The notes under the pieces are model-generated. The model made no database searches. It saw only the letters and a list, made by a program, of their open reading frames with translations, and had not been told where the DNA came from. The translations under genes were made by a program, and so were the position numbers. A DNA stretch of 64,000 bases from Echria macrotheca (Eukaryota > Ascomycota > Sordariomycetes > Sordariales > Schizotheciaceae), in NCBI GenBank assembly GCA_030411725.1, contig MU839838.1:372001-436000 (forward strand), read 5' to 3'. Below, piece by piece: positions 44,849 through 56,458 of the stretch (its first letter is position 1; each line of letters begins with the position of its first letter).

Positions 44849-45133
44849 ATGTACCTTATGTCGTCAGGTAAGGAGAGGAAACTGTACCGGCATCCCCGGA
44901 TAAAAAATGATACAATGTCGTATCAAATTCTAGTATACTGGCAAAGCCAACCTGAGTTTCAGGAAACCTGTGGTACGGATATAACTGCTTTTGTTACAAC
45001 TGAGACGGCCTTTACTACAATTGCGGAATACTTCCATGTTACAGATGCAAATGCTTGGAGTGAAAATTCGAATTACTTAGGGATAATGGCTTTAGGGTAT
45101 AAAAGAGCTGTTGTGTCTCCTCCGAAACTATGA
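44849..45133 (+). CDS. possible AT-rich orphan ORF, 94 codons
   Basis: Low-confidence ORF. Codon choice is AT-rich (TTA, ATA, AAT, ACA) and quite unlike the G/C-ending codons of neighbouring genes. The translation includes FVTTETAFTTIAEYFHVTDA, faintly similar to a LysM core, and ends GYKRAVVSPPKL. A GTAAGG donor (44868) and a TTCTAG acceptor (44933-44938) could remove a short intron and keep an open frame. No signal peptide is visible. Alternatives: a relic of a repeat, a transferred fragment, or chance. Confidence 0.25.
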   Translation: MYLMSSGKERKLYRHPRIKNDTMSYQILVYWQSQPEFQETCGTDITAFVTTETAFTTIAEYFHVTDANAWSENSNYLGIMALGYKRAVVSPPKL

Positions 45134-45356
45134 ATGGTTCAGTGCCCAAGTGGCGCCTCGGCTATTGACATATATGCATACAGCACGAGGTATTAGGAAG
45201 GTATAGAATGAAAAGCATACCCATGCTACAGTACTGTTGAATAACCAACCCTACTCCCACGCTTCCCATGCTCATATACTCATTCTGGTCGTCACTAGGA
45301 TATCCAAGCCCATCATCCATGATCATCACGTCATATCAATCTCTTGCCGGCAAGAG

Positions 45357-46715
45357 TCAGCAAATATCAAAAGCAGTCCCGCTCTCGCGTATGTTCCTCT
45401 CCCGCTGCATCCTCGACTCGACCTGGAGCGTGGCGCACCAGTTCCTCCAGCTGGTATACTCGGGCGTGTAGAGCAGGGTTTGAACCGGCCTGTGGGATGA
45501 TGAATGTCCAGCCCGTTGTGCCTTGTTCCGCATGACCCGGAGAGCCGCGGCGACTTCTTCGGGCCCGTAGTTTGCAGCCAATCTAACAGCGGCCTCTTCG
45601 GAGAAATAATAGTCGCCGAGTGATCCGGGATGAAGACGTGATGAGGTTTGGCTCAGGGAACGGGGCTCTGGAGATGTCGCCTGCGAGGATTGCGTCTCGG
45701 AGTTGTGGTCTAGGACCCCTGCGTCGGCATTCCCGTCCCGGCTGCTGCCCGTCTGCGTCATGGATAGGTGATTTTCAACCTGTCCTTCAGCCGGATCCGC
45801 CGACCCGGAAGTCTCAGGACCAGCGTTGAGGACCCTCTCGAGCAGACCCCAAATCAAATTGTAGCTGCCAAACAGCTCGTTGCGCTTCTCTTCGTTTGCT
45901 ACCCGCAACCACAAGTCCTCGTTGATCCTCGACGGATCGGCTCCGCAGTCCAATAACATTCTGACCGTCTCCGTCCGCCCATACCGCGCGGCCATATGCA
46001 GGGGTGTCCGGCCGTAGTTGTCAGCAGCGTCCACCTCGGCCCCGTGGAACAGAATAAACGTCCTGGCAATCGCCGTCTCCCCGGCCTCAGCGGCGAGATG
46101 CAGGGGCGTACAACCGACCGCATTCTTGGAGTCGAGTAACTCGCGGGCTTCACCGCCAAGGTCCAGGAGACGACCAATGAAGGACAGCGCAAACCATGGC
46201 TTTGGACCGCGCAGCGCTTCGTGAACCGGCGTGGTGCTCTGTATAGCGTGGTTCACGTTCCCGCAAACCTCAACGCCGAGGTCGAACAAAGCCGTCAGGA
46301 GTTGCTGGTTTCCCAGCAGAGCGCCCTTATTCAGGGCATCGGCGAAGGTGGTGGGCTGTGAACCCCAGACGCGGCGCCAGGGGTAGCGAGCAAAGATAGC
46401 CTCTAGGTGCTTGCGTTGCTCCGAGAGGGTGAACTGAGATTTGGATATTTGCCGCGACAACTCCGGCGATGATGGCGGAGAGGCTACCGGAGAGGCATCA
46501 GGGGCGGCCTGATAATCCGGCGGGGGTTCGGCAGAGAATGCAGGGGGCTGAGAGGGAGATAAGGAGGCCGCTTCTTCTGTTGCTGTAGCGTAGGAAGGGA
46601 GAGCCTCGACTGCCGGCGGAGCGACGAAATATCTAGCCGCCGGTGAGGGTTCAGATGGTGGCGCTGGCGTTGTCTTAGGGCGTCGGTGGAACCACCTTCG
46701 TCTTGTGCCTGCCAT
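45357..46715 (-). CDS. ankyrin-repeat protein
   Basis: Intronless, 452 residues. The N-terminus is Pro/Ala/Ser-rich and probably disordered. A helical segment follows (SEQRKHLEAIFARYPWRRVW), then ankyrin repeats at about residues 125-270: TTPVHEALRG, GCTPLHLAAEAGETAIARTF, GAEVDAADNYGRTPLHMAAR and YGRTETVRMLLDCGADPSRI. Only two repeats carry a full TPLHxAA. The C-terminal half is Ser/Thr/Gln-rich, with a final helical, basic piece (NWCATLQVESRMQRERNIRE). There is no enzymatic domain. Ankyrin arrays bind protein partners, and the partner is unknown. It is divergent from PNS1 with about 650 bp between starts. Confidence 0.85.
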   Translation of the reverse strand: MAGTRRRWFHRRPKTTPAPPSEPSPAARYFVAPPAVEALPSYATATEEAASLSPSQPPAFSAEPPPDYQAAPDASPVASPPSSPELSRQISKSQFTLSEQRKHLEAIFARYPWRRVWGSQPTTFADALNKGALLGNQQLLTALFDLGVEVCGNVNHAIQSTTPVHEALRGPKPWFALSFIGRLLDLGGEARELLDSKNAVGCTPLHLAAEAGETAIARTFILFHGAEVDAADNYGRTPLHMAARYGRTETVRMLLDCGADPSRINEDLWLRVANEEKRNELFGSYNLIWGLLERVLNAGPETSGSADPAEGQVENHLSMTQTGSSRDGNADAGVLDHNSETQSSQATSPEPRSLSQTSSRLHPGSLGDYYFSEEAAVRLAANYGPEEVAAALRVMRNKAQRAGHSSSHRPVQTLLYTPEYTSWRNWCATLQVESRMQRERNIRESGTAFDIC

Positions 46716-47368
46716 GATGTCGGTCGAGTGAGGGGTCAGGGAGGACAGCCAATAGAACCAGAGCAGGACTCAGTACAGCCGTGGGACAAGACCTCCATGA
46801 CGGCCGGGTCTTGGTGTCGTTCAAATACTGTCTTGGCTGTTGCGAGTCTGCGCCCGTTCAGCCTGTCTGGTCTGGCTGCCTGTCAGGCATTCTGGGCGCT
46901 GAAGGAGGATGCCGCGGGAGCACACGGGTGGGCAAACAGATGGGTCGGGTGCGACCGGGCGCGGGGTTCTGGCAGTGTGGGTTGCGGGCTGCGGGCGACT
47001 GCCGGGGGGCTATCCCACAATGGGTTAGAGACTCTGCCATTTTAACACAGTGGACATGGTCATTTTAATCCCGCCGCTCTGTTTGGTCCTCTACGTCACG
47101 ACTCCACGCTAAGATGCCAAGCTGCACAAGCTCCAACCACCATCGACCATTGGCGGTCGCACTAGTGCTGGGCGCTCCAAATCACGTTTGTCAACACAAA
47201 TCTCTTTTTGCACTTTGTGCACCTTCGCGACTGGATCCCCCTCCCGTCATACGATCAGCGTCAACGATTGAGCGTCAAGACCACGAATATCCCCCCATCT
47301 TTCATCCTCTCAGTATCCAAACAGAAGCTACTTCGGGTTCTTGATAGCCCAGACGGGCGACCGACACA
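46716..47368. other. divergent promoter region, no gene seen
   Basis: Shared upstream region of the ankyrin gene (minus) and PNS1 (plus). No structured element found. ORFs are short and overlapping. Confidence 0.55.
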
Positions 47369-49137
47369 ATGGCCAGTGGTGGCTACTACAACAACCCACC
47401 CTACCCGCCTTCCCCGCCCAACGAATCGTACCAGATGCAACCTCCCCAAAACGCATACTACAACAACGGAAATCAGCAGTATGGCAACCAACAACAGTAT
47501 GGCAACCAACAGTATGGCAATCCTCAGTATGCCAACCCCGGCCCGGAGTATGCCAACCCCGGCCCGCAATACCAGCCGCCAGAAGGACCGCCCCCGGGAC
47601 CGAAGCAGGATGGAAACTATGGCGGCGTGCCGACCTTCGATCAGGCATTCGCCGTGCAGAAGCCAAAATGGAACGATCTGTGGGCGGGCATCTTGTTTCT
47701 GATCACGTGTGCTGGATTCGTCGTCGTGTCGGCCATCTCGATTCAGGGCTACTGTAAGTATCGATCCGGTTGAGGGGTGCTCAGCTAACCAGACACACAG
47801 CGGCGACGCGTTCAGTCAACTCTGGGGGCATTAATGGCCAACTCAACACGTTCAGCTTGACGACGCACACGATTTGGCTCTTCCTCTGGGTCCTGCTGAC
47901 GGCTATCGTTCTCAGCTACCTCTATGTCTGGCTGGCCCGGATGTTTACTAAGCAGTTTATCTGGATCACGGGCATCCTCAACATCGTCTTCGGTCTCGCA
48001 ACGGCCATCTACATGCTCTACCAGAAATACTACTCAGGCGGCATCGTGTTTCTGATCTTTGTCGCGTTCCTCATCTTCGCCTTCATCACATGGATCCCAC
48101 GAATTCCTTTCAGCGCCCTCATGCTGCGGACCGCCATTGATGTCGCCAAGAAGCACGGCCACGTTTACATGGTCAGCGCCATTGGCGGCTTTCTGGCCAC
48201 AGCCTTTGCTGCTTGGTACTCGGTGACGCTTGTGGCGGTCTACGTCAAGTACGAGCCGAGCGCCAACAATCCGGCTTGTCGACAGGGTGCCGGGGGTTGC
48301 GGTCAAGGAAAGGTGATCGGTCTCATCGTCTTCATCACCTTTGCCGCCTACTGGATCTCGGAGTGGCTAAAGAACACCATCCACACTACTATTTCCGGCG
48401 TCTATGGCGCTTGGTACTTCAACTCGAGGAACTTCCCGACAAAGGTCACCCGGGGCGCTCTCAGACGGTCCCTCACGTACAGCTTTGGCAGCATCAGCCT
48501 CGGAAGTCTTGTCGTTGCTCTTATCAACTGCCTGCGCCAGCTATGCTCGATCGGCCAGCAGTCGGCCGCAGCTGAGGGTGACATTTTCCAGACGATTATC
48601 TGGTGCATTGTTGGGTGTCTCGTCGGAATCCTGGACTGGGCGGTCCAGTTTATCAACCGCTATGCATTCTCGCACATTGCGCTTTACGGAAAGGCGTACA
48701 TCCCGGCCGCCAAAGACACATGGAGGTAAGTGTTTGTTCCTTTGCTTAGTAGATATGCAAGCTAACCACTTGTTCTTTTTAGCATGATCAAGGACCGTGG
48801 CATCGATGCCCTCGTCAACGAGTGCCTGATTGGGCCCGTTCTCAGCATGGGTGCCACGTTTGTTGCCTATGCCTGTGCCCTGCTTTCCTATGTCTACATG
48901 GTCTGGACGCACCCCGCATACAACAGCTCGGGAGGCTTTACGCCCGTCGTCGTTGCGTTTTCTTTCCTCATTGGTCTCCAGATCTGCAACGTGTTTACCA
49001 CCCCGCTGAGCAGCGGTATCGACACCATTTTCGTGGCGTCGGCCTGGGACCCCGAGGTCATGATTCGCGATCACCCGGAGCTGTACCATCAGATGGTTCA
49101 GGTGTATCCGCACGTGCAACAGGCTATCCACGCATAA
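47369..49137 (+). CDS. PNS1: PNS1-type choline transporter-like membrane protein
   Basis: Three exons, 47369-47753, 47801-48725 and 48783-49137, 554 residues. Introns have GTAAGT donors, with a CTAACC branch in intron 1. The cytosolic N-terminus (about 100 residues) is Tyr/Gln/Asn/Pro-rich with repeats such as YGNQQQYGNQQYGNPQYANP. The first membrane helix is WAGILFLITCAGFVVVSAIS. About ten helices follow. Family signatures: TIHTTISGVYGAWYF, LRRSLTYSFGSISLGSLVVA, FINRYAFSHIALYGKAYIPA and TPLSSGIDTIFV near the end. CTL/PNS1 proteins sit in the plasma membrane. In yeast, loss causes little phenotype and choline transport is not firmly shown, so the substrate is left open. Confidence 0.92.
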
Positions 49138-49547
49138 GTCGAGATTGACGAGCTGTTGGTCCGTTGGGGAAGGACGGATGTACCAGCATAGGAGTCGGCA
49201 AGGCTCACGGTTTAATTGTAATACACACTGTCATATTAGTGACTAGAAACCCTTTTTGTTTTCCCTCATGCTATCGTCATAGTCCGGATAGAGCTGAACA
49301 CATAGATCCATGTTCGTGTTGCACTTTTGCCCAGCTTGTCTACCGCGTGCCCTGGGCTGGATGCGAAAACAGGCCGGCTTCAGAAGCTTGGCGTCTCTGC
49401 CGTGCCCGGTTGAGGGATTCGCTTGAGAACAGTCAGCGAGGTATTTGGAGAATGTCGGACCGGTTATGTCCTACCATCCCCGAGCCGGTTCTTCCCTTGC
49501 TGCTGTGCCGCTCGCGTCTCAATCCGCGATGCCATCTTTGAGAACAA

Positions 49548-49560
49548 GGGTTAGGGTTGG
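49548..49560 (+). promoter_or_regulatory. short telomere-like repeat GGGTTAGGGTTGG
   Basis: Two adjacent TTAGGG-like units about 235 bp upstream of the BuGZ-type start. TTAGGG boxes in fungal promoters can bind telobox-type factors. It is too short to be a telomere scar with confidence. Confidence 0.35.
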
Positions 49561-49570
49561 CATTCCCAGC

Positions 49571-49578
49571 CACGTGAC
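49571..49578. promoter_or_regulatory. CACGTGAC E-box
   Basis: Eleven bases after the telomere-like repeat and about 215 bp upstream of the next start. The same octamer lies at 42482. Regulatory role inferred. Confidence 0.35.
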
Positions 49579-49793
49579 AGAGGAACTAGTGCGGAAATGG
49601 GCAAGGTGGATCTACGCCGCGGCGAAGCTCCCGAACTTTTGGCAGGCATTTGCGCAAGTCTTCGCGACACCATCAACCTACATCAGCACTTTTTACCGTC
49701 GGCGCGTATCTGCTTCTCGTTTTCCTGTCTCCCGATTTGCATACCTGCTCCCACCTCGACCAGACTTTAGTGACGGACAATTCTCGCATCACA

Positions 49794-50987
49794 ATGGGCA
49801 AGAAGAAGCGTGGCCACCCCGACGTCGAGGAACTCCTCGCGCGGCCATGGTGCTACTATTGTAAGCTTCATTTCTTCCTCGTTCGCGATCCTACTGACCG
49901 AGTTACAGGCGAGCGCGACTTTGAAGATCTCAAACTCCTAATCTCACATCAAAAGGCGAAACACTTCAAATGCGATCGTTGTGGCAAGCGGCTCAACACC
50001 GCTGGAGGTACGAGAGGCTCGCACCCTCTGGTCGGGAACGACAGGGCTGACAGTCTTCTGCATAGGTCTCTCAGTTCATATGAATCAAGTCCACAAGGAA
50101 ACGCTCGACAAGGTCGAAAATGCGCTGCCGAACCGCCAAGGGCTCGAGATTGAGATATTTGGAATGGAAGGTGTCCCGGAGGAGATCGTCCAGCAGCACA
50201 ACCAACGGATTGTCACCAACTTCTATACCGCACAAGCTGAGCGCCATGCCGCGACGGGGAACCCCCCGCCAGGTCATTCGGGTGGACAAGGCCCGGCGAA
50301 GAAGATTAAAATAGAGACACCGGACGAGATCAAGAGGCGGCTGGCCGAGCATCGGGCCAAGGTCGCTGCGCAAAAAGCGGCGGCCGCGAATGGAGGGGCA
50401 GTTGGCATACCGACTGATGGGCAGAGCCCAGGCCAGGTGGTATGTGTTCTCCGCTTCCCAACCCGATTGAGCTGCTTACTTACTGTGCTTTCTAGGTATC
50501 CCCGTTCCCTCCTCCGCAACCGGGCTTTCCTTACCCTGCGCCCGCTGCCGGCGCGCCACCTTTCGCTGCCGGACAGCCATTCCCACCCGCATTCCCCGCG
50601 GGACCGTCCCCGCCCCCCGGCGCAGCGACGGCCTTCAACCTCCCCGCAAGACCTCCGAGTGGCGCTCCTCCGTCAGCGCTCCCGCAACGGCCACCGTACT
50701 TTTACAACGGGTCCGGTGCGCCTCCCCCGGGCTTCTCTGGGACATCATCGACGGTCGACGAGTTGGTGGCGGGGGCGTCACGACAAGGGGATGATATTGA
50801 CCAGTTGATACGGATGGCCGAGGCTGGGATCAAGCCGGCGAAACCCGCGGCACCGGCGGAGGAGACCGGTGAGAAGAAGAGCAAGAAGGACAAGGAGAAG
50901 AATACGCGGATGGTGTATGGCGATACCGAGATCAGTCCGGAGGAGAAGCTGGCGCTGTTGCCGAGTTACAAACTGGTTGAGGTATGA
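49794..50987 (+). CDS. BuGZ/ZNF207-type spindle zinc-finger protein
   Basis: Four exons: 49794-49860, 49909-50007, 50066-50439 and 50496-50987, 343 residues. The first two introns lie inside the zinc-finger region, which only becomes visible after splicing: ARPWCYYCERDFEDLKLLIS then HQKAKHFKCDRCGKRLNTAG and GLSVHMNQVHKETLD. Ligands are Cys20/Cys23/His36/His41 and Cys44/Cys47/His60/His65. IEIFGMEGVPEEIV follows, as in ZNF207/BuGZ. The C-terminal half is Pro/Ala/Gly/Phe-rich, the low-complexity part that in animals drives phase separation and microtubule binding. A charged tail includes EEKLALLPSYKLVEV. In animals this family binds Bub3 and spindle microtubules. A similar role here is inferred from the family. 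Confidence 0.88.
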
Positions 50988-52532
50988 CGGCGTTGCAGGG
51001 GCATGGAAGTGGATGGGCGTTCGGTGGGAATGAAAAGGGTTGACAGGTCCTATACTGGGCTTGATAGACGGACTAGTCTGTCGAGCGGTTCAAGCCAGGC
51101 TCTTGGGTCGTGTGTACAATATGAATTATGAAGCGAAGCAAGACGTCTGCTCAGCTGTGATTCGACGAGTTGAGCTGAAGCGGAACTACTTTCGTGAGAG
51201 TCCCCATTTTCGGACTAGATCTGCACCCCTTCCTTTCTTCTGTCAACCTCACTCAGAGTCGACCACTTCGTCCTTGAGGGCCTACCTACCATTCGATCGG
51301 TGAGGGAGAGGATGTGGAGTAAAGGGACGCTTGACAGGTTTAGAAGTCGACAGATCTTGACAGCGCTAAAACGATCAGCTCCAAACTCCAAAGGAGTGAG
51401 TTTCCTCGGCTGAACCGACCGAAGAGAAAACAAAGTCCAGAGGAGAACATCATGATTACACCATCACTTATCCTACCGTCTCTGCAAAAGCCCAACTCAG
51501 CGGGCCGCTCGCCTCCAAAAATTACCTAACCGAGGCCCCAAGAGAAGACGGCACGCAGCAAAAATACTTTAAGGGGTGGTCGACCCGGCAAGGTGGGTAG
51601 ATCGATCGACGTTGCTTTAGTTTTTCCACGAATCGCATCAGACCGAGAGCAAGCTCCACATTCTGGCTCTCTGGAAAACCGCCAAAGTCATGCTTAATCC
51701 CGTCGTTTTTACACTGAATTTCTTTGGGTCGTCGACGGTTGATGAGGGGAGCCAAGCCGGGCTCCGGGTTGGCGGGGTGCTGCCGGCTAAACGCCAGAGA
51801 GTCAACGCTGCGATGCGACGGCGTCGTTCTCGCTCCGGGGTCTTGTTGTCGTCGTTTGCGACTTACCAGAGGTTATTGTTGCGCGTTGGCTTTGTCGACA
51901 CACTCTGCAGACTGCTCTGGTTTCCAGACTTGAACTCCGTGGCACAAGGCCTGCCAACGCGCCGGGAACGTCGTCGGCGTGACCCGAGACGAAGCGGGGA
52001 TTCCTTCAACGATCGGCGCTGCGCTGCCGATCTCCACCATCGGCGTAGACGACATCGATGCGGGGGAAGCTCCGGGCCATGGGCTACCTGATCCTCAAGC
52101 TCCACGATGGCGGCGACATCCAGGCGAGGAGACAGCCAGGAATCTCGTTCCATCAAGCGGGTTCCTTTTACCCGCAGGCCATGAACTCGACAATCTTGGC
52201 CATATCCCGCCGACCGAGTTTTGTCGTTGGGGTGGCGATTGAGCTTCCGCAGGCCGCAATGCGACACTGACCCAAGGTCCCACATTGCCACAGGTTCTGT
52301 CAGTGGTTAATCTATTTACCCCCGGATGGTATGCCACCTTCTTCACTGCGGCGCCGTCGTTCCTGCATATCCAGCCCTCTGGATATATGACGGCCGAGAT
52401 GGTATATTATACACTTGCGCGCATCCTCCCGCCGTGACAGCCATGTTGTTCCTCTCACTTCGTCCCCAGGGGTTGGAACTCGACGGTTCGTGATTCTCTG
52501 GCCGTGGTGGACGCACGCCATAAACCGGCAAA
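50988..52532. other. 1.5-kb intergenic region; promoter of the GH115 gene
   Basis: No convincing gene on either strand. It contains one GGCTAA (51785-51790), the XlnR/Xyr1-type xylanase-regulator consensus, about 740 bp before the start. A TATA-like GGATATATGAC lies at about 52380. Overlapping ORFs at 51690-52291 on both strands are GC-driven and lack domain features. Confidence 0.5.
51785..51790 (+). promoter_or_regulatory. GGCTAA, XlnR/Xyr1-type site
   Basis: Single match to the fungal xylanolytic activator consensus upstream of the alpha-glucuronidase gene. A six-base match is expected by chance in a region this long. It is reported because of the downstream gene's role. Confidence 0.3.
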
Positions 52533-55500
52533 ATGTTTGCGTCCTTGGGCAAGGGGGCGGCCGTCTGGCTCGCTCTCACGTCCTCGGTCGCCGCCTTGGG
52601 CCAGGAGCGCATCATCTCGATCAACGCCACCGCCGGAGCCTTCCAGATCGCCGGAGGGTCTGTTTCCAGGGGCCAGATTCTGATTTCGGACAATGACTAT
52701 TGGGGTGTTATTCGTGCGGCTGGCGATCTCGCTCTCGACTTTGGCCGGGTCACGGGTATCAACTACACGTTGAGCAATGGCAAGCCCGGCGCGGGACCGG
52801 CGACATACTCGTACCGCCCGGTGAATAACATGAACAACACGTTTGTTAGTTTCCCCCCCTGAAAATCTCATCGAGGAAGGATATTAACGCCGACAGTTCA
52901 CAACAACTGGAGTAGCCAACTTCAGCGGTCCAGTCTACGCAGAGCCATCCCCATCCGACGTGGTCATCATCGCCGGAACCATCGGCCACTCGACCGTCGT
53001 CGACAGCCTCATCGCATCAGGCAAGCTCGACGTCTCCGCCACCAAAGGGAAATGGGAATCCTTCACCAGCCAGCTCATCGAAAATCCGGTGAATGGAACC
53101 CCGAAAGCGCTCGTCATAGCCGGCAGCGACCCGCGCGGCTCCATCTACGGCATCTACGACGTCTCGGAACAAATCGGCGTGAGCCCGTGGTACTTCTGGA
53201 CCGACACACCCCCCAAGCAGAGCAAAAACCACTTTGTGATCAGCAGCAAAAAAGTCCAAGGCCCGCCGAGCGTCAAGTACCGCGGCTTTTTTCTGAATGA
53301 CGAGCAGCCCGCCCTGACGAACTGGGTCGCCTCCCGCTGGGCCGACACGCCCTACGGCGCCGGGTACGGCGTCGAATTCCACAAACTCATCTTCGAGGTC
53401 CTCCTGCGTCTGCGTGCCAACTATTTCTGGCCGACGCTGTGGGCGAGCATGTTCGAGGTCGACGACCCAGGCAACCAGCCGCTTGCCGACGCCTTCGAGA
53501 TTGTTTTGGGGACGTCGCACACAGAGCCCCTTATGCGCGCGCAGAACGAGTTTGGCAAGTTTTACGCTGGGCCGTGGGCGTATAATCTTAATAACGCGAC
53601 TATCGACGAATACTTCCGGTATGGGATTCAACGGGCCAAGCCGTATGCGCGGAATAGTCTGTGGACGGTGGGCATGCGCGGGACGGGCGACACAGCCATC
53701 GAGGGGTTGGGGGTTGAGCATATCGTCAGCATGCTGCAGACGCTCGTTGAGAATCAGCGGAAGTTAATGGGAGAGGGGCTAGGAGTTAAGGATATCACGA
53801 CGGTGCCGCAGGCGTGGTGTCTGTACAAGGAGGTCATGAGCTATCTGCTGCACGGCCTGCAGGTCCCCGACGACGTGACGCTGCTCTGGGCCGATGATAA
53901 TTGGGGCAATGTGCGGCGGCTGCCGCTGCTCAACGAGACGACACGGGCCGGTGGCGCGGGCGTGTATTACCACTTTGACTATGTCGGAGACGTTCGCGAC
54001 TACAAGTGGATTAACACGGTGCAGCTGGCAAAGACGTCGGAGCAGATGCATATGGCCTACGCGCGCGGAGCCGACAGGATCTGGATCGTGAATGTGGGCG
54101 ATATGAAGGCGCTCGAGCTGCCTATCAACCACTTCTTCGACATCGCGTACGATGCGAAGCGGTGGAGTGTCGATAGCACCGACGAGTGGGTGCGGTCGTG
54201 GGCGACGCGCGAGTTTGCGCCGGCGTTCGCGGCCGACGTGGCCGACGTGGTGCAAAAGTACAGCATGTACGCGAGCCGGCGCAAGTTTGAGCTCGTCGAG
54301 CCGTATGTGTACTCGGTCATCAACTACAACGAGGCCGACGCGGTGCTCAAGCAGTGGTCTGATTTGGTGACTGCGGCCCAGTCCATCTACGACAAATTGC
54401 CGGCGGCGCTGCAGCCGACTTTCTTCCAGACGGTTTTGCACCCGGTGATGGCGGGGGATATTGTTACGAGGATCAATGTCGGCGGTGCGAGGAATAATCT
54501 GTATGCCGGGCAGAAGCGGAACTCAGCCAACGATGTGATCAGTCAAGTTTTGGCCATGTCCGAGGAGGATGCCGCGTTGACAGCACGGTGGGATGCGCTG
54601 CTGGGTGGCAAGTGGCAGCATTTTATGGACCGTGAGTGATTCATCTTCTTTCATGGCAGCTGTGCTAATGTGGTTAGAAACCCATCTGGGCTACGACGGG
54701 TACTGGCAGCAACCGATGCGAAACACACTCCCATCCATGGTCTACGTACAAACCAACTACCCTTCACTCGCTGGCCACGTAGGCATCGGCGTCGAGGGCT
54801 CCAACGCAACAGTCCAAGGCGACGACAAGTACCACGCCAACTCCGGCAACAACCTCGCCGTTCCTCCTCTCGACCCGTACGGCCCGTCCACTCGATATTT
54901 CGAGGTCTTCTCGCGCGGAACGCAGGAATGCTCATGGGAAGCCGCCCCCTGGCAGCCCTGGGTAAAACTATCCCAATACAAAGGCACCGTAGGGCCCAAA
55001 AACTCAGACACGCGCGTGTTCATCTCGATAGACTGGGCCGCTGCCCCGCCGGCGCCGTACTCGACCACGGTCAACATCAACATCACCACGCCCTGCCGCG
55101 GGATGGACAAGTACGGCTTCCGCGCGCCCATGGTGCAGGTGCCCGTGATCAACCGCGATATCCCATCATCGTTCACGAAGGGGTTCGTCGAGTCGGATGG
55201 GTATGTCGCCATCACCGGCGCGCATTACACGGTCATCGTCCCGCCGGAGACGCAAACCGCTGCGAACGCCAACGTGACGTATCACACGTTTGCGAAATAC
55301 GGCCGCACCGGCAGCGGCGTTGGGCTCGTCCCGCTGAATACGGAGAAGTTATCCCTTCAAGAAGCGCCGGCGCTCGAGTATGAGGTGTATTTGTTTACAA
55401 ACCACTCGGCGGTGAATGTGAGTTTGTACATCTCGCCTGTGCTGAATTATCTGGGCGACGGGAATCCGATTGAGTATGCCGTTGCGCTGCATCCCAAGGG

Positions 55501-55852
55501 TTCCCCGACGAAACCGAAAGTTGTTCGGCCAGTGGGCGATAGTGTCGGAGGAGGCATGCCGGATGGGTGGGGCCAGGCTGTGGCGGATAGCGTTTGGGGG
55601 AGGGGCGGGAATTTTACAAAGAGCAGCTTTGCGGTGGCCAAGGAGGGGGCGTACACGCTGAGGATTTGGGCGCTGATGCCGGGGATTGTGGTGCAGAAAG
55701 TTGTTGTTGATCTGGGCGGGGTGAGGCCCAGCTTCTTTGGGCCGCCTGAGAGTTTTTTGGTCGGGAGGGATGGGAAAGGAGGGCTTGACGTGACGAGTTT
55801 TGCGGATGAGGTTGATACACTTGGGGGAACGAGGAGCAGCGGAGGGAAATAA
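52533..55852 (+). CDS. GH115 xylan alpha-1,2-glucuronidase, secreted
   Basis: Three exons, 52533-52844, 52897-54631 and 54678-55852, 1073 residues. Introns are 46-52 bp. The second joins KWQHFMD to QTHLGYDGYWQQPMRN. A signal peptide of about 22 residues (MFASLGKGAAVWLALTSSVA) precedes the mature QERIISINATAG. Family features in order: VVIIAGTIGHSTVVDSLI, GSDPRGSIYGIYDVSEQIGV, SPWYFWTDTPPKQ, VKYRGFFLNDEQPALTNWV, LRLRANYFWPTLWASMF, LLWADDNWGNVRRLP, YHFDYVGDVRDYKWINTVQL and the beta-rich C-terminal domain. It removes (4-O-methyl)glucuronic acid from glucuronoxylan outside the cell. Several N-x-S/T sites suit glycosylation. The length fits the family. Regulation by a xylan activator is inferred only from one upstream GGCTAA. 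Confidence 0.94.
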
Positions 55853-56458
55853 TTTAGTTTTAGGATTTATTCTTAATGGCAACTTTAACCGGATATCGAA
55901 TGACTTCTGACTAAATGTTGTGATGTTGATATCGCACAGATGTGGGTGTCATGCGGTGCCAGTCAGTCAACATTGACAGTTGCTGTTTATTGTCCAGCTG
56001 TTGCCAGTCGGCAAAGGCCGAGAGCATGGTTCTTCTTGGCGGGAAAGTGACATGAAATTTCAGGGACCATGTGTGGGCCTGCCCGTCGCTGTGGAGACGA
56101 GCGGTGAGTGCGACCAAAACAGTCAGGCGGCCAATCGCAAGCGAGCTCCGACGAGAGCACCTCGAGCGAAACGCCCAACGTCATTCTCTCGGCTTTTGCT
56201 TGTTTTTGCGAACCCACTGTTCAATCCGACTTATCGACTCGGACTCACCACTTTTCTTTCTCACCGGTCCTTTTTTTTTGAGATTCTATCTTGGAGGACA
56301 AGCGATACCCCACCCACGGAAGCCAAGGCGAACCCGTTTGTTGACTTTGGCTGCTTTCCATCTTATCGCATCCAATTCACGTCTTCCACAGCACACCGCA
56401 CAATCCGTCGACATCAAGCCCAGCAGTACCCGACGGAGTAGATGTGGACCCTGCAGAG
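55853..56458. other. intergenic, no gene seen
   Basis: Between GH115 and the kinesin gene. A pyrimidine-rich stretch with a T-run (about 56255-56280) precedes the kinesin start, typical of fungal promoters. Confidence 0.55.

Larger units (their letters stand above)
49138..49793. other. intergenic region with promoter-like motifs
   Basis: Between PNS1 and the BuGZ-type gene, same strand. It holds a short telomere-like repeat (49548-49560) and CACGTGAC (49571-49578). No gene seen. Confidence 0.55.
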
